A DNA stretch of 64,000 nucleotides from Pseudomonadota bacterium (GTDB lineage: Bacteria > Pseudomonadota > Alphaproteobacteria > Rhodobacterales > Rhodobacteraceae): the NCBI GenBank assembly GCA_018240425.1, contig JAFEFU010000059.1, positions 1 through 64,000 on the forward strand, written 5' to 3'. Position 1 is the first letter of the stretch; every line of letters starts with the position of its first letter. The notes beneath the pieces were generated by a model. That model ran no database searches. It was not told the origin of the DNA and saw nothing but the letters and a program-made list of their open reading frames with translations. Position numbers and translations under genes: made by a program. Positions 28,458 to 38,557 of the stretch are shown one piece after another.

Positions 28458-30896
28458 TCACCCCTCCCCGAGCGCCGACTCCACGTTCCAGATATCCTTC
28501 ATGTAGCCACGGATCGCCCGGTCGGACGAGAAGAATCCCATGCGCGCCGTGTTCAGCGCCGCCATCCGCGACCAGCGCGCCGGATCGCGCCAGGCCTGGG
28601 CCGCCGCTTCCTGGGCGGCGTCATAGGCGGCGAAGTCGGCGGCGACGAGGAAATGGTCGCTGTTCCAGGCGCGGTCCACGAGCCCGAGGTAGCGGCCGGG
28701 CTGGCCGGGGCAGAAGCGGCCCTCGGCGATCATCTGCAGGATGTCGCGCAGCATCTGGCTGCCCTCGATCGCGCGGCGCGCCTGCCCCGGCTCGGCCCGC
28801 CGCGCCTGCACCTCGTCGGCGGTCAGGCCGAACAGGAAGAAGTTCTCGGCCCCCACCCGGTCGCGGATCTCGACATTCGCGCCGTCGAGCGTGCCGATGG
28901 TCAGCGCCCCGTTCAGCGCGAGCTTCATGTTGCCGGTGCCCGAGGCCTCCATCCCCGCGGTCGAGATCTGTTCCGACAGGTCCGCCGCCGGGATCAGCCG
29001 CTCGGCCATCGAGACGTTGTAGTTGGCGGGATAGGCCACCCAGAGGCGCCCGCGCATCAGCGGATCGGCATTAACGACGGATGCCACGTCATTGACAAGA
29101 TGGACGATTTCCTTTGCCACGGCATAGCCGGGCGCCGACTTTCCCGCAAAGATCTTGACGCGCGGCACGAAGTCGCCCCCCGGGTTCTGGCGGATGCGGT
29201 GCCAGAGCGCGATGGTGTGGAAAAGGTTCAGGAGCTGGCGCTTGTATTCGTGGATGCGCTTGACCTGCACGTCGAAGATGGCGTCGGGGTCGACGCAGAC
29301 GCCGACGGTTTCCTTCAGCCAGTCGGCCGCCCGCACCTTGTTCGCCCGCTTGGCGGCGCGGAAATCCGACAGGAAGGCGGCGTCGCCTGCATGGGCGGCA
29401 AGGCCCTCGAGCCGGTCGAGGTCGGCCTCCCAGCCCGGCCCGATGGTGCGCGTGACCAGCGCGGACAGGCCGGGGTTGGCCAGCCGCAGCCAGCGGCGCG
29501 GGGTGATGCCGTTCGTCTCGTTCACGATGCGGCCGGGATGCAGGCGGTCGAGGTCGGGGAAGAGGTTCCGGCGCACGAGGTCGGTGTGGAGCGCCGAGAC
29601 GCCGTTCACCCGGTGCGACAGGACAAAGGCCAGTTCGCCCATGTGCACCTCGTTGCCGCGCACGATCCCCGCCCCCGGCGGCCGGCCGGGGTTCTGCGTC
29701 CGGTGCCAGTCGTCGATGCGCTCGATGATCTGCATGTGGCGCGGCAGGACGGTGCCCATCGTCCAGGTGGACCAGCGTTCCAGCGCCTCGGGCAGAAGCG
29801 TGTGGTTGGTGTAGCCGAGCGTCGCGAGCGCGACCGGCGCGGCCTCGCCGAATTCGAGGCCGGCCTCGTCGGTCAGAAGGCGGATCAGTTCCGGCCCGGC
29901 GATCGCCGGGTGGGTGTCGTTCATCTGGATCGCCACATGGGCGGGCAGCGCCCGCAGGTCGGAATGGCGGTCGCGGTAGCGGCGCAGGATGTCCTGAAGC
30001 GCCGCCGAGGTCAGGAAATACTCCTGCTTCAGCCGCAGCTCCTTGCCGGCCTGGGTGGTGTCGTCGGGATAAAGGACGCGGCTCAGGGTGCGGGCCAGGG
30101 CCTCGGGCTCGGCCGCCGCGGCGTAGTCGCCCCGGTTGAAGCGGTCGAGGTCGAACTGGGTGGTGGCCTTGGCGCCCCAGAGCCGCAGCGTGTTGGCCCA
30201 GCGGCCCTGCCAGCCGATCACCGGCATGTCGTGGCCCGAGGCGATGACGGTTTCCGAGGGCGTCCAGATCGGCCGTCCGTCGCGCATCCCGACCTGGCCG
30301 CGGAAGCCGACGGTATAGGCGGCCTCGGGGCGCTCGAACTCCCAGGGGTTGGGCATGTTCAGCCAGTCCTCGGCAGCCTCGACCTGCTGGCCGGCCTCGA
30401 ACCGCTGGCGGAAGAGGCCGTTCTCGTAGCGGATGCCATAGCCGTAGGCCGGGCAGCCGAGCGTGGACATGCTTTCCATGTAGCAGGCCGCGAGCCGCCC
30501 GAGCCCGCCGTTGCCAAGGGCGGCGTCGGGTTCGTTTCCGGCGATGGCGGCGAGGTCGAGCCCCAGGTCGCGCGCCACTTCGGCCAGCGCCTCGTGCAGG
30601 CCAAGGTTGATCGCGGCATCGGCAAGGATGCGGCCGATCAGATATTCCATCGACAGGTAGTAGACGCGCTTGCGCTCTTCGGCCCAGGTGCGGCGGGTGG
30701 CGGCGAACCAGGGCTCGACGATGCGGTCGCGCAGGGTGAAGGAAAAGGCCATGCGCCAGTCATAGGCGGCGGCATGGTCGGGATCCTTGCCCAGCGTATA
30801 GGTCAGGTGGCGCAGCACATCGGCCCTGATGGCCGCGCAGGTGGCCGGGAACTGCTGATCTTTCGCCAACGGGCGGACACCACCATGCAAGGTCAT
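28458..30896 (-). CDS. glgP: glycogen phosphorylase
   Basis: PLP-dependent GT35 enzyme that releases glucose-1-P from glycogen using inorganic phosphate. 812 aa. Signatures: LGNGGLGRLAACYMES, QMNDTHPAIAGPELIR, VKRIHEYKRQLLN and the PLP-lysine motif EASGTGNMKLALNGA. First gene of the glg operon. It begins 56 bp after phoB on the same strand, with only a weak 7-bp hairpin between (CGCCGCT/AGCGGCG then ATTTCT), so read-through from the phosphate regulon is plausible. Confidence 0.96.
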   Translation of the reverse strand: MTLHGGVRPLAKDQQFPATCAAIRADVLRHLTYTLGKDPDHAAAYDWRMAFSFTLRDRIVEPWFAATRRTWAEERKRVYYLSMEYLIGRILADAAINLGLHEALAEVARDLGLDLAAIAGNEPDAALGNGGLGRLAACYMESMSTLGCPAYGYGIRYENGLFRQRFEAGQQVEAAEDWLNMPNPWEFERPEAAYTVGFRGQVGMRDGRPIWTPSETVIASGHDMPVIGWQGRWANTLRLWGAKATTQFDLDRFNRGDYAAAAEPEALARTLSRVLYPDDTTQAGKELRLKQEYFLTSAALQDILRRYRDRHSDLRALPAHVAIQMNDTHPAIAGPELIRLLTDEAGLEFGEAAPVALATLGYTNHTLLPEALERWSTWTMGTVLPRHMQIIERIDDWHRTQNPGRPPGAGIVRGNEVHMGELAFVLSHRVNGVSALHTDLVRRNLFPDLDRLHPGRIVNETNGITPRRWLRLANPGLSALVTRTIGPGWEADLDRLEGLAAHAGDAAFLSDFRAAKRANKVRAADWLKETVGVCVDPDAIFDVQVKRIHEYKRQLLNLFHTIALWHRIRQNPGGDFVPRVKIFAGKSAPGYAVAKEIVHLVNDVASVVNADPLMRGRLWVAYPANYNVSMAERLIPAADLSEQISTAGMEASGTGNMKLALNGALTIGTLDGANVEIRDRVGAENFFLFGLTADEVQARRAEPGQARRAIEGSQMLRDILQMIAEGRFCPGQPGRYLGLVDRAWNSDHFLVAADFAAYDAAQEAAAQAWRDPARWSRMAALNTARMGFFSSDRAIRGYMKDIWNVESALGEG

Positions 30897-30952
30897 GCCC
30901 CTGACTCGCGCAGAAATCGCCGCTGGTCAAGGCAGAGCGAGCGGCGCCCGCC

Positions 30953-31642
30953 TCAGCCGAGCGCGTAGCCCGCGCCGCGCACGGTGCGCAGGGGATCGTC
31001 GCCGCCGTGGGCACAGAGCGCCTTGCGCAGGCGGCCGACGTGGACATCGACGGTGCGGGTGTCGACATAGATGTCGCGCCCCCAGACCCGGTCCAGGAGC
31101 AGCTCGCGGCTGAAGACCCGGCCGGGCTTTTCCATGAAGGTCGCAAGCAGCCGGAATTCGGTCGGGCCGAGCTTGACGGGCTGGCCGGCGCGCGTCACCC
31201 GGTGGGTGGTCGAATCGAGGCTGATGTCGGCGAACTCCAGCACCTCGCCCTGGCTTCCGGGCCGGGTGCGGCGCAGCTGGCTGCGCACCCGCGCCACCAG
31301 CTCGGCCACCGAATAGGGCTTGACCATGTAGTCGTCGGCCCCGGTCTCGAGTCCGCGCACCAGATCGACCTCCTCGGACCGCGCCGACAGCATGATGATC
31401 GGCAGGCCCCGGGTCTCGGCGCGGGCCTTCAGCCGCCGGCAGACCTCGATCCCCGAGACATTGGGCAGCATCCAGTCGAGAACGATCAGGTCCGGCGCCT
31501 CCTCGGCGACCATCAGGAGCGCCTCCTCGCCGTTGTCGGCCTCGCGCACACGAAAGCCCTGCACCGACAGGTTGTAGGCCAGAACCTCGCGCTGCGCGGG
31601 CTCGTCCTCGACCACCAGAACCGAAGGGAGCGCCTGGGTCAT
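30953..31642 (-). CDS. phoB: phosphate regulon response regulator PhoB
   Basis: OmpR-class response regulator, 229 aa. Receiver domain with the phosphoacceptor Asp56 in LIVLDWMLP, Lys in YMVKPYS, and a C-terminal winged helix (about 130–229, ending VDVHVGRLRKAL and TVRGAGYALG). Activates the pst and pho genes under phosphate limitation. Overlaps phoU by 4 bp and follows pstB/phoU in the same transcript. Confidence 0.95.
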   Translation of the reverse strand: MTQALPSVLVVEDEPAQREVLAYNLSVQGFRVREADNGEEALLMVAEEAPDLIVLDWMLPNVSGIEVCRRLKARAETRGLPIIMLSARSEEVDLVRGLETGADDYMVKPYSVAELVARVRSQLRRTRPGSQGEVLEFADISLDSTTHRVTRAGQPVKLGPTEFRLLATFMEKPGRVFSRELLLDRVWGRDIYVDTRTVDVHVGRLRKALCAHGGDDPLRTVRGAGYALG

Positions 31643-32370
31643 GACCCCGCCCCGGCGGCCTTGCCCAGATCGGCGACGTTCTCGACCTTGGGCCGGGGAT
31701 CGTCCGGCAACTCGCCGGTGATGAGATAGACCACCTGTTCGGCGATGGCGGTGGCGTGGTCGCCCATGCGCTCGGTGTTCTTGGCGATGAAATGCAGGTG
31801 CATGCAGGGGGTGATGTTGCGCGGGTCTTCCATCATGTGGGTCAGGAACTCGCGGAAGAGCGCGTTGTACATCTGGTCGATCTCGCGGTCGCGGGCGCGC
31901 ACGTCCTGGGCCAGGTCGAGATGGCGCCCGGCATAGGCGTCGAGCGCGTCCGACAGAAGGTCGCTCACCGCCCGCGCCATGCGCCTCAGCGACGCCCCCG
32001 CCCCGGCGATGACCGGCGAGGCGCCAAGCTGGCCGAGGGCCTGGGCGCGCTTGGCCATGTTCTTGGCGTAGTCGCCCACCCGTTCAAGGCTGGAGGCGAT
32101 CTTCATCACCGACAGGACCATGCGCAGGTCCGAGGCGGTCGGCGCGCGCAGCGCGATCAGGCGGGCCGCCTCCTCGTTGATCTTCAGCTCCAGCGCGTCG
32201 ATGGCCTTGTCGTTGCGGCGCACCTGTTCGGCCAGATCCTCGTTGCGGCTTTCAAGCGCCTGGGCCGCGTCGAGGATGGCGGTCTCGACCATCCCCCCCA
32301 TCTTCATCACGAGGGCCTGTATCGCCTCGAGGTCGCGGTCGAAGGCGCGGGCAATATGCTGTTCTGCCAT
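31639..32370 (-). CDS. phoU: phosphate transport regulator PhoU
   Basis: Two three-helix PhoU repeats, 243 aa. Metal-binding-type signatures E/D-x-x-x-D occur in each half (VGDYAKNMAKRA and MGDHATAIAEQVVYL). PhoU restrains PhoR signalling through the PstSCAB transporter. Sits between pstB (11 bp) and phoB (4-bp overlap). Confidence 0.95.
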   Translation of the reverse strand: MAEQHIARAFDRDLEAIQALVMKMGGMVETAILDAAQALESRNEDLAEQVRRNDKAIDALELKINEEAARLIALRAPTASDLRMVLSVMKIASSLERVGDYAKNMAKRAQALGQLGASPVIAGAGASLRRMARAVSDLLSDALDAYAGRHLDLAQDVRARDREIDQMYNALFREFLTHMMEDPRNITPCMHLHFIAKNTERMGDHATAIAEQVVYLITGELPDDPRPKVENVADLGKAAGAGS

Positions 32371-32381
32371 GTCTTTCCCCC

Positions 32382-33188
32382 TCAGCCGATCCGGCCGGTG
32401 ATGTAGCTTTCGGTGCGCGGATCGCGCGGGTTGGTGAAGATCTGGGCGGTGTCGCCGTGCTCGACCAGATGGCCCATGTGGAAGAAGGCGGTCTTCTGGC
32501 TGACGCGGGCGGCCTGCTGCATGGAATGGGTGACGATCACCACCGAAAAATTCTCGCGCAGCTCGTCAATCAGTTCCTCGACCTGGGCGGTGGCGATCGG
32601 GTCGAGCGCCGAGCAGGGCTCGTCCATCAGGAGAACCTCGGGCTCGGTCGCCACGGCGCGGGCGATGCACAGCCGCTGCTGCTGGCCGCCCGAAAGCCCG
32701 GTCCCCGGCGCGTGCAGGCGGTCCTTGACCTCGGCCCACAGGGCGGCGCGGCGCAGGGATTTCTCGACCACCTCGTCCAGTTCGGCGCGGTTGCGGGCCA
32801 GGCCGTGGATGCGCGGCCCATAGGCCACGTTGTCATAGATCGACTTGGGGAAGGGGTTCGGCTTCTGGAACACCATCCCCACCTTGGCGCGCAACTGCAC
32901 GGGATCGACGCGGCGGTCATAGATGTCCTCGCCCTCGAGCGTGATCTGCCCCTCGACCCGGCAGGCGGCGATCGTGTCGTTCATCCGGTTCAGGCAGCGC
33001 AGGAAGGTGGACTTGCCGCAGCCCGAGGGGCCGATGAAGGCGGTCACCGTCTTGTCGAGGATGTCCACGTCGACATCCTTCAGGGCGTGGTTCTGGCCGT
33101 AGTGGACCTGCACCTTGCGGGCGGTCATGCGGGCGGTGCGGTTGTCCAAGTCTCTCTCCGTCAGTCGCAGGTCGTTCATCGCCGCCAT
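32382..33188 (-). CDS. pstB: phosphate ABC transporter ATP-binding protein
   Basis: 268 aa ATPase of the high-affinity Pi importer. Walker [20 protein letters not shown], signature [16 protein letters not shown] and Walker [15 protein letters not shown]. The ATG at 33188 is used; an ATG three codons later (33179) is also possible. 5 bp after pstA. Confidence 0.96.
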   Translation of the reverse strand: MAAMNDLRLTERDLDNRTARMTARKVQVHYGQNHALKDVDVDILDKTVTAFIGPSGCGKSTFLRCLNRMNDTIAACRVEGQITLEGEDIYDRRVDPVQLRAKVGMVFQKPNPFPKSIYDNVAYGPRIHGLARNRAELDEVVEKSLRRAALWAEVKDRLHAPGTGLSGGQQQRLCIARAVATEPEVLLMDEPCSALDPIATAQVEELIDELRENFSVVIVTHSMQQAARVSQKTAFFHMGHLVEHGDTAQIFTNPRDPRTESYITGRIG

Positions 33189-33193
33189 CCCCG

Positions 33194-34522
33194 TTACCAG
33201 CGCCGTTCGAACCGGCGGCGCAGAAGGATCGCGGCGCCGTTCATCAGCATCAGGAACACCAGGAGCACGATGATCGCACCCGAAGCCCGTTCGACAAAGG
33301 CCGGATCGGCACGCTGTGTCCAGTTGTAGATCTGCACCGGCAGCGCGGTCGCCGGATCGGCGAGGCCAGCGGGCGGCAGGCCGGGATAGTCGCGCACGAA
33401 GGCGACCATCCCGATCAGGAGAAGCGGCGCGGTCTCGCCGAGCGCCTGGGCAAGCCCGATGATCATCCCCGTCAGGATGCCGGGCGCGGCAAGCGGCAGC
33501 ACATGGTGAAGGACCGTCTGCATCCGCGAGGCCCCGATCCCGAGCGCCGCATCCCGGATCGAGGGCGGCACCGCCTTCAGGGCGGCGCGGGCCGGGATGA
33601 TGATCCTGGGCAGGGTCATCAGCGTCAGGACCAGCCCGCCGACAAGCGGCGCCGAGCGCGGCAGGTGCGCGAAATTGATGAAGGCGGCAAGGCCGAGGAT
33701 GCCGAAGACGATCGACGGGACGGCGGCCAGGTTCGAGATGTTCACCTCGATCAGGTCGGTGAAGCGGTTCCTGGGCGCGAACTCCTCGAGATAGACCGCA
33801 GCCGCGACCCCGATCGGCAGGGACAGGGCCAGGACCACGATCATCATGTAGGCCGAGCCGATGATCGCCACCCCGAGCCCCGCCGCCTCGGGCCGCTTTT
33901 CCGAAGCATCCGGCGCGGTCAGGAAGGCGGGATTGAGGCGCAGGCCGATCATGCCCGCGCCCTTCATCGCGCTGACCAGCGTGAGTTGCGCCGGCTTGAT
34001 CTTGCTGTCCTTGGCCGCGCTTTCCTCGGTCACCCGGCCCTTGAGGAATCCGTCCACCCGCCCCGAGGCCAGAAGGTCGGCGTCGATCGTCCGGCCGATC
34101 AGGCCCGGATCGGCCAGGACCATGTTGCGCAGGCGGGCGCCGGCGTCCTCGGACAGAAGCGCCGCGATGTCCTTGGGCTTCAGCCCGTCGGTGGCGATCC
34201 CCTTCGCCGCCAGCGCGGCCTGCAGGTTTCGCGCGATCAGCTTGCCATAGGCGGTGGCCGACACCTGCCTGAGGCCCGAGGGATCGCGGGTTCCGGCCTT
34301 GTCGAGCGTGGCCGCGTCCAGCGTCACCGGAATGGTGATGTAGCTCTGGCGGAAGGCCGACAGCCCGTTCGACAGGATCGACCCCATGAGGACGGCGAGC
34401 ATCAGGATCGCGGCCGAGACCGCCGCCAGTCCGTAAAGGCGAAAGCGCGCCTCGGCCCGGTTGCGCGCCTGGGTGCGCGCATCGGGAACCAGCAGGGACG
34501 AGGCGGGGGCGGCAGGGGTCAT
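33194..34522 (-). CDS. pstA: phosphate ABC transporter permease PstA with DUF3333
   Basis: 442 aa, longer than the roughly 300-aa enterobacterial protein. After the first membrane helix (about 30–50) there is an inserted periplasmic region of about 170 residues (DUF3333 type) before the BPD transmembrane domain (about 220–430), which carries the EAA loop [20 protein letters not shown]. The insertion is usual in Rhodobacterales. Overlapped by pstC (4 bp). Confidence 0.94.
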   Translation of the reverse strand: MTPAAPASSLLVPDARTQARNRAEARFRLYGLAAVSAAILMLAVLMGSILSNGLSAFRQSYITIPVTLDAATLDKAGTRDPSGLRQVSATAYGKLIARNLQAALAAKGIATDGLKPKDIAALLSEDAGARLRNMVLADPGLIGRTIDADLLASGRVDGFLKGRVTEESAAKDSKIKPAQLTLVSAMKGAGMIGLRLNPAFLTAPDASEKRPEAAGLGVAIIGSAYMMIVVLALSLPIGVAAAVYLEEFAPRNRFTDLIEVNISNLAAVPSIVFGILGLAAFINFAHLPRSAPLVGGLVLTLMTLPRIIIPARAALKAVPPSIRDAALGIGASRMQTVLHHVLPLAAPGILTGMIIGLAQALGETAPLLLIGMVAFVRDYPGLPPAGLADPATALPVQIYNWTQRADPAFVERASGAIIVLLVFLMLMNGAAILLRRRFERRW

Positions 34523-35712
34523 TCGTATTGCTCGCGGTATTTGCGCACGATGATCAGCGCAAGGATGTTCAGCCCCAGCGTCAGCGCGAAGAGCGTCAGG
34601 CCAAGCGCGAAGGCCACCAGGGTCTCAGGCGCGGAAAAGTCAGTGTCGCCAGTCAGTTGGCTGACGATCTTCACGGTCACGGTTGTCATCGCCTCGAACG
34701 GGTTGAGGCTGAGCTTCGCCGCAGCCCCCGCGCCGAGGACGACGATCATCGTCTCGCCGATGGCGCGCGAGGCGGCCAGAAGGACGGCGCCGACGATGCC
34801 CGGCAGGGCCGCGGGCAGGACGACCTGGCGGATGGTCTCGGACTTGGTCGCGCCAAGGCCGAGCGAGCCGTCGCGCAGGGATTGCGGCACGGCGTTGATG
34901 ATGTCGTCCGACAGCGACGAGACGAAGGGGATGGTCATCACCCCCATCACCAGCCCCGCCGTCGCCACCGAGGCCCCGCTGGTCCCGAGGCCGAGGGGCG
35001 AGGCGATCCAGTCGCGCAAGAGCGGCCCCACGGTGATCAGCGCGAAGAGGCCGTAGACGATGGTCGGGATCCCCGCCAGCATCTCGATCGCCGGCTTGGC
35101 GAAGGTGCGGAAGCGGGGCGAGGCATATTCCGACATGTAGACCGCCGCGAACAGGCCCACCGGCACCGCCACCGCCAGCGCGATCGCCGAGACATAGATC
35201 GTGCCCCACAGAAGCGGCAGGAACCCGAGATCGGAATCGCCGCGGAAATCGGGCCGCCAGACGGTGCCGAAGAAGAATTTCGCCGCCGGATACTGGCGGA
35301 AGAAGCCCGCCGTCTCGAACAGGAGCGACAGGACGATGCCGACGGTCGTGGCGATGGCGATGACCGAGCAGAGGATCAGGAAGCCCTTCGCCGCGGCCTC
35401 GACCTCGTTGCGGGCGCGGCTTTCGGGGCGCATGGTCAGCCACAGGCTGGCTGCCGCCGCCAGCCCGATCGCCGGGATCGCCAGCATCGCCGCCGGGCCG
35501 GGCGCGGCGGCGGGCCGGGCCAGCAGCCAGCCGGCCAGCGCCACCGCCGAGGGAAGCGCGAAGGCCAGCATCAGGTTCAGCCCGTGATGGGCCGGCAGGC
35601 TGTGCAGCCGCCGCGCATCCCCGCCCGCGACCATCAGCGCCCGCGCCCGTCCGGCCAGGAACGAACCGAGTGCGAGGATCACAAGCAGGAGGAGAAGAAG
35701 GGGCAGGGTCAT
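34519..35712 (-). CDS. pstC: phosphate ABC transporter permease PstC
   Basis: 397 aa; two or three N-terminal helices (to about 100) precede the conserved permease core with the EAA loop [23 protein letters not shown] (about 270). Forms the membrane channel with PstA. ATGA overlap with pstA; separated from pstS by 60 bp that contain a strong hairpin. Confidence 0.94.
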   Translation of the reverse strand: MTLPLLLLLLVILALGSFLAGRARALMVAGGDARRLHSLPAHHGLNLMLAFALPSAVALAGWLLARPAAAPGPAAMLAIPAIGLAAAASLWLTMRPESRARNEVEAAAKGFLILCSVIAIATTVGIVLSLLFETAGFFRQYPAAKFFFGTVWRPDFRGDSDLGFLPLLWGTIYVSAIALAVAVPVGLFAAVYMSEYASPRFRTFAKPAIEMLAGIPTIVYGLFALITVGPLLRDWIASPLGLGTSGASVATAGLVMGVMTIPFVSSLSDDIINAVPQSLRDGSLGLGATKSETIRQVVLPAALPGIVGAVLLAASRAIGETMIVVLGAGAAAKLSLNPFEAMTTVTVKIVSQLTGDTDFSAPETLVAFALGLTLFALTLGLNILALIIVRKYREQYE

Positions 35713-35733
35713 GCGTGGCGTCCGGGTTGGAAA

Positions 35734-35765
35734 GGCCCGGCGCGGAACGGTCGCCGCGCCGGGCC
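35734..35765 (-). promoter_or_regulatory. hairpin between pstS and pstC
   Basis: A perfect 12-bp stem (GGCCCGGCGCGG with CCGCGCCGGGCC, 8-nt loop), followed on the minus strand by TTTCC. It probably stabilises the pstS mRNA 3' end or causes partial termination, giving more binding protein than permease. Confidence 0.65.
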
Positions 35766-35772
35766 GGTCAGG

Positions 35773-36801
35773 TCATTTCAGGGTGGTCTCGTTCTCGACC
35801 ACCGCCTGCTGGTCGGCCAGCTTCGGGTCGGGGACCAGACCATAGTCGGCCATCTTGCCCTCGGGTCCGGCCATGTCGTCCGAGACGAAGAAGGCCGCGA
35901 ACTCCTTCAGGCCCGGCACCTGGCCGATATGGGCCTTCTTGACATAGATGAAGAGCGGGCGCGACACCGGGTAGCTGCCGTCGGCGATGGTCTCGACCGA
36001 AGGCGTCACGCCCGAGACCGTCGCCACCTTCAGCTTGTCGGTGTTGTTCTCGTAGAAGGACAGGCCGAAGACGCCGATGGCCTTCGGTTCGGACGCGATG
36101 CGGGCCAGGGTCTCGGTATAGTCGCCGTCGATGTCCACCGCCTTGCCGTCGGTGCGCAGCGCGGTGCAGGCCTTCCTGACCGCATCCTTGTCGCCGCCCG
36201 TCAGCCCCTTGATCGCCTCTTCGGCGCCGCTGTCCTTGCAACCGGCTTCCAGAACCTTGGCCTCGAACACTTCGCGGGTGCCGTGCTTGGTTCCCGGCAC
36301 GAAGGCGATGATGTCCTGGGCGGGCAGCGCCGGGTTCACGTCGGACCATCTGGCTGCGGGGTTGGCGGTCAGCTTGCCGTCCACGACCACCTCGGCGGCC
36401 AGCGCCCTGTAAAGGTCGGCGGGCGTCAGGGCGAAGTCGGCGCCCTTGCTGTCGCTGGCAAAGACGATCCCGTCATAACCGATCCGCACCTCGATGATGT
36501 CCGCGACGCCGGCGGCGGTGCAGGCGGCGCGCTCCTCGTCCTTGATCCGGCGCGAGGCGGTGGCGATGTCGATCGTGTCGGGGCCGGCGCCCTCGCAGAA
36601 TTTCTTCAGGCCCGACCCGGTTCCGCCGCCCTCGACCACCGGGGCCTTGAACTCGCCGTTGTCGCCGAAGGATTCGGCGGCGATGGTGGCGAAGGGCAGC
36701 ACCGTCGAGGAACCGGCGACATGGATCTGGTCGCCCGCCGATGCGGCCGAGGCGGCGGTGGCCAGCGCCAGGGCGGAAACGGCAAGTCGGGGGAAGTTCA
36801 T
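35773..36801 (-). CDS. pstS: phosphate-binding periplasmic protein PstS
   Basis: 342 aa; Sec signal peptide (MNFPRLAVSALALATAASAASA) then the PBP fold starting DQIHVAGSSTVLPFA. The start at 36801 is preferred because AGGAG lies 6 nt before it and directly abuts the upstream ATG at 36807. Delivers Pi to PstCA. First gene of the pst operon, 138 bp after phoR, with a Pho box in that gap. Confidence 0.94.
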   Translation of the reverse strand: MNFPRLAVSALALATAASAASAGDQIHVAGSSTVLPFATIAAESFGDNGEFKAPVVEGGGTGSGLKKFCEGAGPDTIDIATASRRIKDEERAACTAAGVADIIEVRIGYDGIVFASDSKGADFALTPADLYRALAAEVVVDGKLTANPAARWSDVNPALPAQDIIAFVPGTKHGTREVFEAKVLEAGCKDSGAEEAIKGLTGGDKDAVRKACTALRTDGKAVDIDGDYTETLARIASEPKAIGVFGLSFYENNTDKLKVATVSGVTPSVETIADGSYPVSRPLFIYVKKAHIGQVPGLKEFAAFFVSDDMAGPEGKMADYGLVPDPKLADQQAVVENETTLK

Positions 36802-36877
36802 TGGCATCTCCTGCGCAGTTCTGACCGCCCCGTCGGCGGCCTTGCCCTGCGCTCTACCGGCCGGGCGTCATGCTTTT

Positions 36878-36895
36878 ATGACAGGTCTGTAACCG
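36878..36895 (-). promoter_or_regulatory. Pho box upstream of pstS
   Basis: Read on the minus strand: CGGTTAC, 4 bp, CTGTCAT, then AAAA. The second half matches the PhoB half-site CTGTCAT fully and the first matches 4 of 7, with the standard 11-bp repeat period. About 76 bp upstream of the pstS ATG. Confidence 0.75.
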
Positions 36896-36945
36896 TTTGT
36901 TGACACGGCGGCGGATCGGGGGCGAAGGATCGGGGGCGGCGGGGA

Positions 36946-37980
36946 TCAGGCCGCCGGCAGGATCACCGTGAAGCGGCAGCCCCTGCCCGGCTCGCTCTCG
37001 ATCTTCAGCCGCCCGCGGTGGCGGTTGACGATGTGCTTGACGATGGCAAGGCCGAGGCCGGTCCCGCCCTTCTCGCGCGAGCGGTGGCTGTCGACGCGGT
37101 AGAAGCGTTCGGTCAGGCGCGGCAGGTGCAAGGGGTCGATCCCCTCGCCGAAATCCTCGACGGTGACGGCGAGGGCGCGGGCGCGCAGCTTCGGCTCGCG
37201 CGGGATTTCCTCGATGCGGAAGAGGACACGCCCCCCCGCCGCGCCATACTTGATCGCGTTTTCGGCAAGGTTGAGGAATACCTGGGTCAGCTGGTCCGCA
37301 TCACCCACCACCAGCGAGGGGGCCCCACCCGGGGCAAGGCTCATCTCGACCCCCGCCGCACCGGCGCGGTCGCGCTCGGTCAGCAGGACCGAGCGCAGGA
37401 CCGGCAGCAGATCGACGGTCTGCGAAGGGCGGCGGTGCTCCTCGGCCTCGACCCGGCTGAGCGACAGAAGGTCGTTGACCAGCCGGATCATGCGGCCCGC
37501 CTCGCGCTCCATGATCGTCAGGAACCGCTCGCGCGCCTCGGGATCGTTGCGCGCCGCGCCGCGCAGCGTCTCGATGAAGCCCACCAGCGCGGTCAGGGGG
37601 GTGCGCAGTTCGTGGCTGACGTTGGCGACGAAATCGCGCCGGATCGCGTCGGCCTGGTCCAGCTCTGTGCGGTCGATGAAATAGACCAGCCGCAGCGGGC
37701 CGCTGCCCTGGCGGGTGATATGGACGTCGTAAAGGCCCTTGGCCCCCGGCGCCGCCAGTTGCAGCCGCGCCAGCCCCCGCCCCGCCGGGCCGAGGGCAAG
37801 GCCGAGGGCGTCGTGGAAATCGGGATGGCGGATCACGTCGCTGGCCGGGCGCCCGGCGAGGCCCGCCCCGAACATCTGCGCGGCGGCGGCATTGGCCAGA
37901 AGGATGCGGTCGTCCTCGCCCACGCAGAGGCCCGCGGCGGGGATCGCGTCCAGCAGGTTCTCGGTCAGGGGGACATGCAT
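36946..37980 (-). CDS. phoR: phosphate regulon sensor kinase PhoR
   Basis: 344 aa: N-terminal PAS domain (about 8–100), HisKA domain with His123 in FVANVSHELRTPLTALVGF, and HATPase with NLAENAIKYG and GEGIDPLHLPRLTERFYRVD...GGTGLGLAIVKHIV. No transmembrane segment is visible, unlike the enterobacterial enzyme, so membrane sensing must go through PstSCAB/PhoU. Directly upstream of pstS on the same strand. Confidence 0.92.
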   Translation of the reverse strand: MHVPLTENLLDAIPAAGLCVGEDDRILLANAAAAQMFGAGLAGRPASDVIRHPDFHDALGLALGPAGRGLARLQLAAPGAKGLYDVHITRQGSGPLRLVYFIDRTELDQADAIRRDFVANVSHELRTPLTALVGFIETLRGAARNDPEARERFLTIMEREAGRMIRLVNDLLSLSRVEAEEHRRPSQTVDLLPVLRSVLLTERDRAGAAGVEMSLAPGGAPSLVVGDADQLTQVFLNLAENAIKYGAAGGRVLFRIEEIPREPKLRARALAVTVEDFGEGIDPLHLPRLTERFYRVDSHRSREKGGTGLGLAIVKHIVNRHRGRLKIESEPGRGCRFTVILPAA

Positions 37981-38149
37981 GGCCCGATCCTTTTTCGTTG
38001 CGGGTGCGGCCGGGCGGGACAGCGGCGGATTCGTGAAATAGACTGTTTCATTGCATTTTGCGATTGCGCGGCCGCTGGCGCGAAACTAACCGGGGCAGGC
38101 CGGGCACCGGCCCGGCAACCCGCAACCGCACAGACCCGAGACAGCCTGC

Positions 38150-38557
38150 TTGACCGACCATACCGACCTGCTGCCCCCAGTCCCTGCGGTGGACGAAGCC
38201 GCCGGCACGGCCCGCCGCGTCCTGATCCTCGGTCCCGCCGATCTGGAGGCGGCGCATGGCGACGGAGCGCAGGCGGCGCGGATCGCCGATCTGGGCGGCC
38301 TGACCGCGGCGGCGATGGCCGCGATCCGCCCCGACATGGTGGTTGCCCCGCTGCTCGACCCCGGGTTCGACATTCTCGATGTCCTCGGCCGGCTCGACCA
38401 TTTCGGCTTTCGCGGCCGGCTCTGCGCGGTCTCGCCGCCGCTGCCCGATCCGGCCGCCGTCACCTCCGAGGTCCGCGGCCAGTGCCGGGGGATCGACTTC
38501 TCGCTCATCACCCGGCCCGGCGCCCTGCCCGGCCAGCCCCTCGCGGTCAGCGGCTGA
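38150..38557 (+). CDS. hypothetical protein
   Basis: 135 aa with a TTG start at 38150 and no clear Shine–Dalgarno sequence, so the start is uncertain. Alternating hydrophobic strands (RRVLILGPADLEAA, PDMVVAPLLDPGFDILDVLGRLDHFGFRGRLCAVSPPLP) resemble a degenerate receiver-like alpha/beta fold, but the phosphoacceptor set is not evident. Function unknown. Overlaps the 3' end of the convergent PLP-enzyme gene by 11 bp; codon use resembles neighbours, which supports a real gene. Confidence 0.6.
   Translation: MTDHTDLLPPVPAVDEAAGTARRVLILGPADLEAAHGDGAQAARIADLGGLTAAAMAAIRPDMVVAPLLDPGFDILDVLGRLDHFGFRGRLCAVSPPLPDPAAVTSEVRGQCRGIDFSLITRPGALPGQPLAVSG

Noticed and set aside
26859..30968. Very long plus-strand open frame (1369 codons) opposite glgB and glgP
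   Set aside because: It is antisense to two clearly conserved enzymes, has no domain resemblance and a composition (His/Arg/Gly/Pro-rich) typical of mirror frames in high-GC coding DNA.
38150..38557. Response regulator receiver domain
   Set aside because: The alternating strand pattern suggests the fold, but no acidic pocket, phosphoacceptor Asp and Lys set could be assigned, so it is left as hypothetical.
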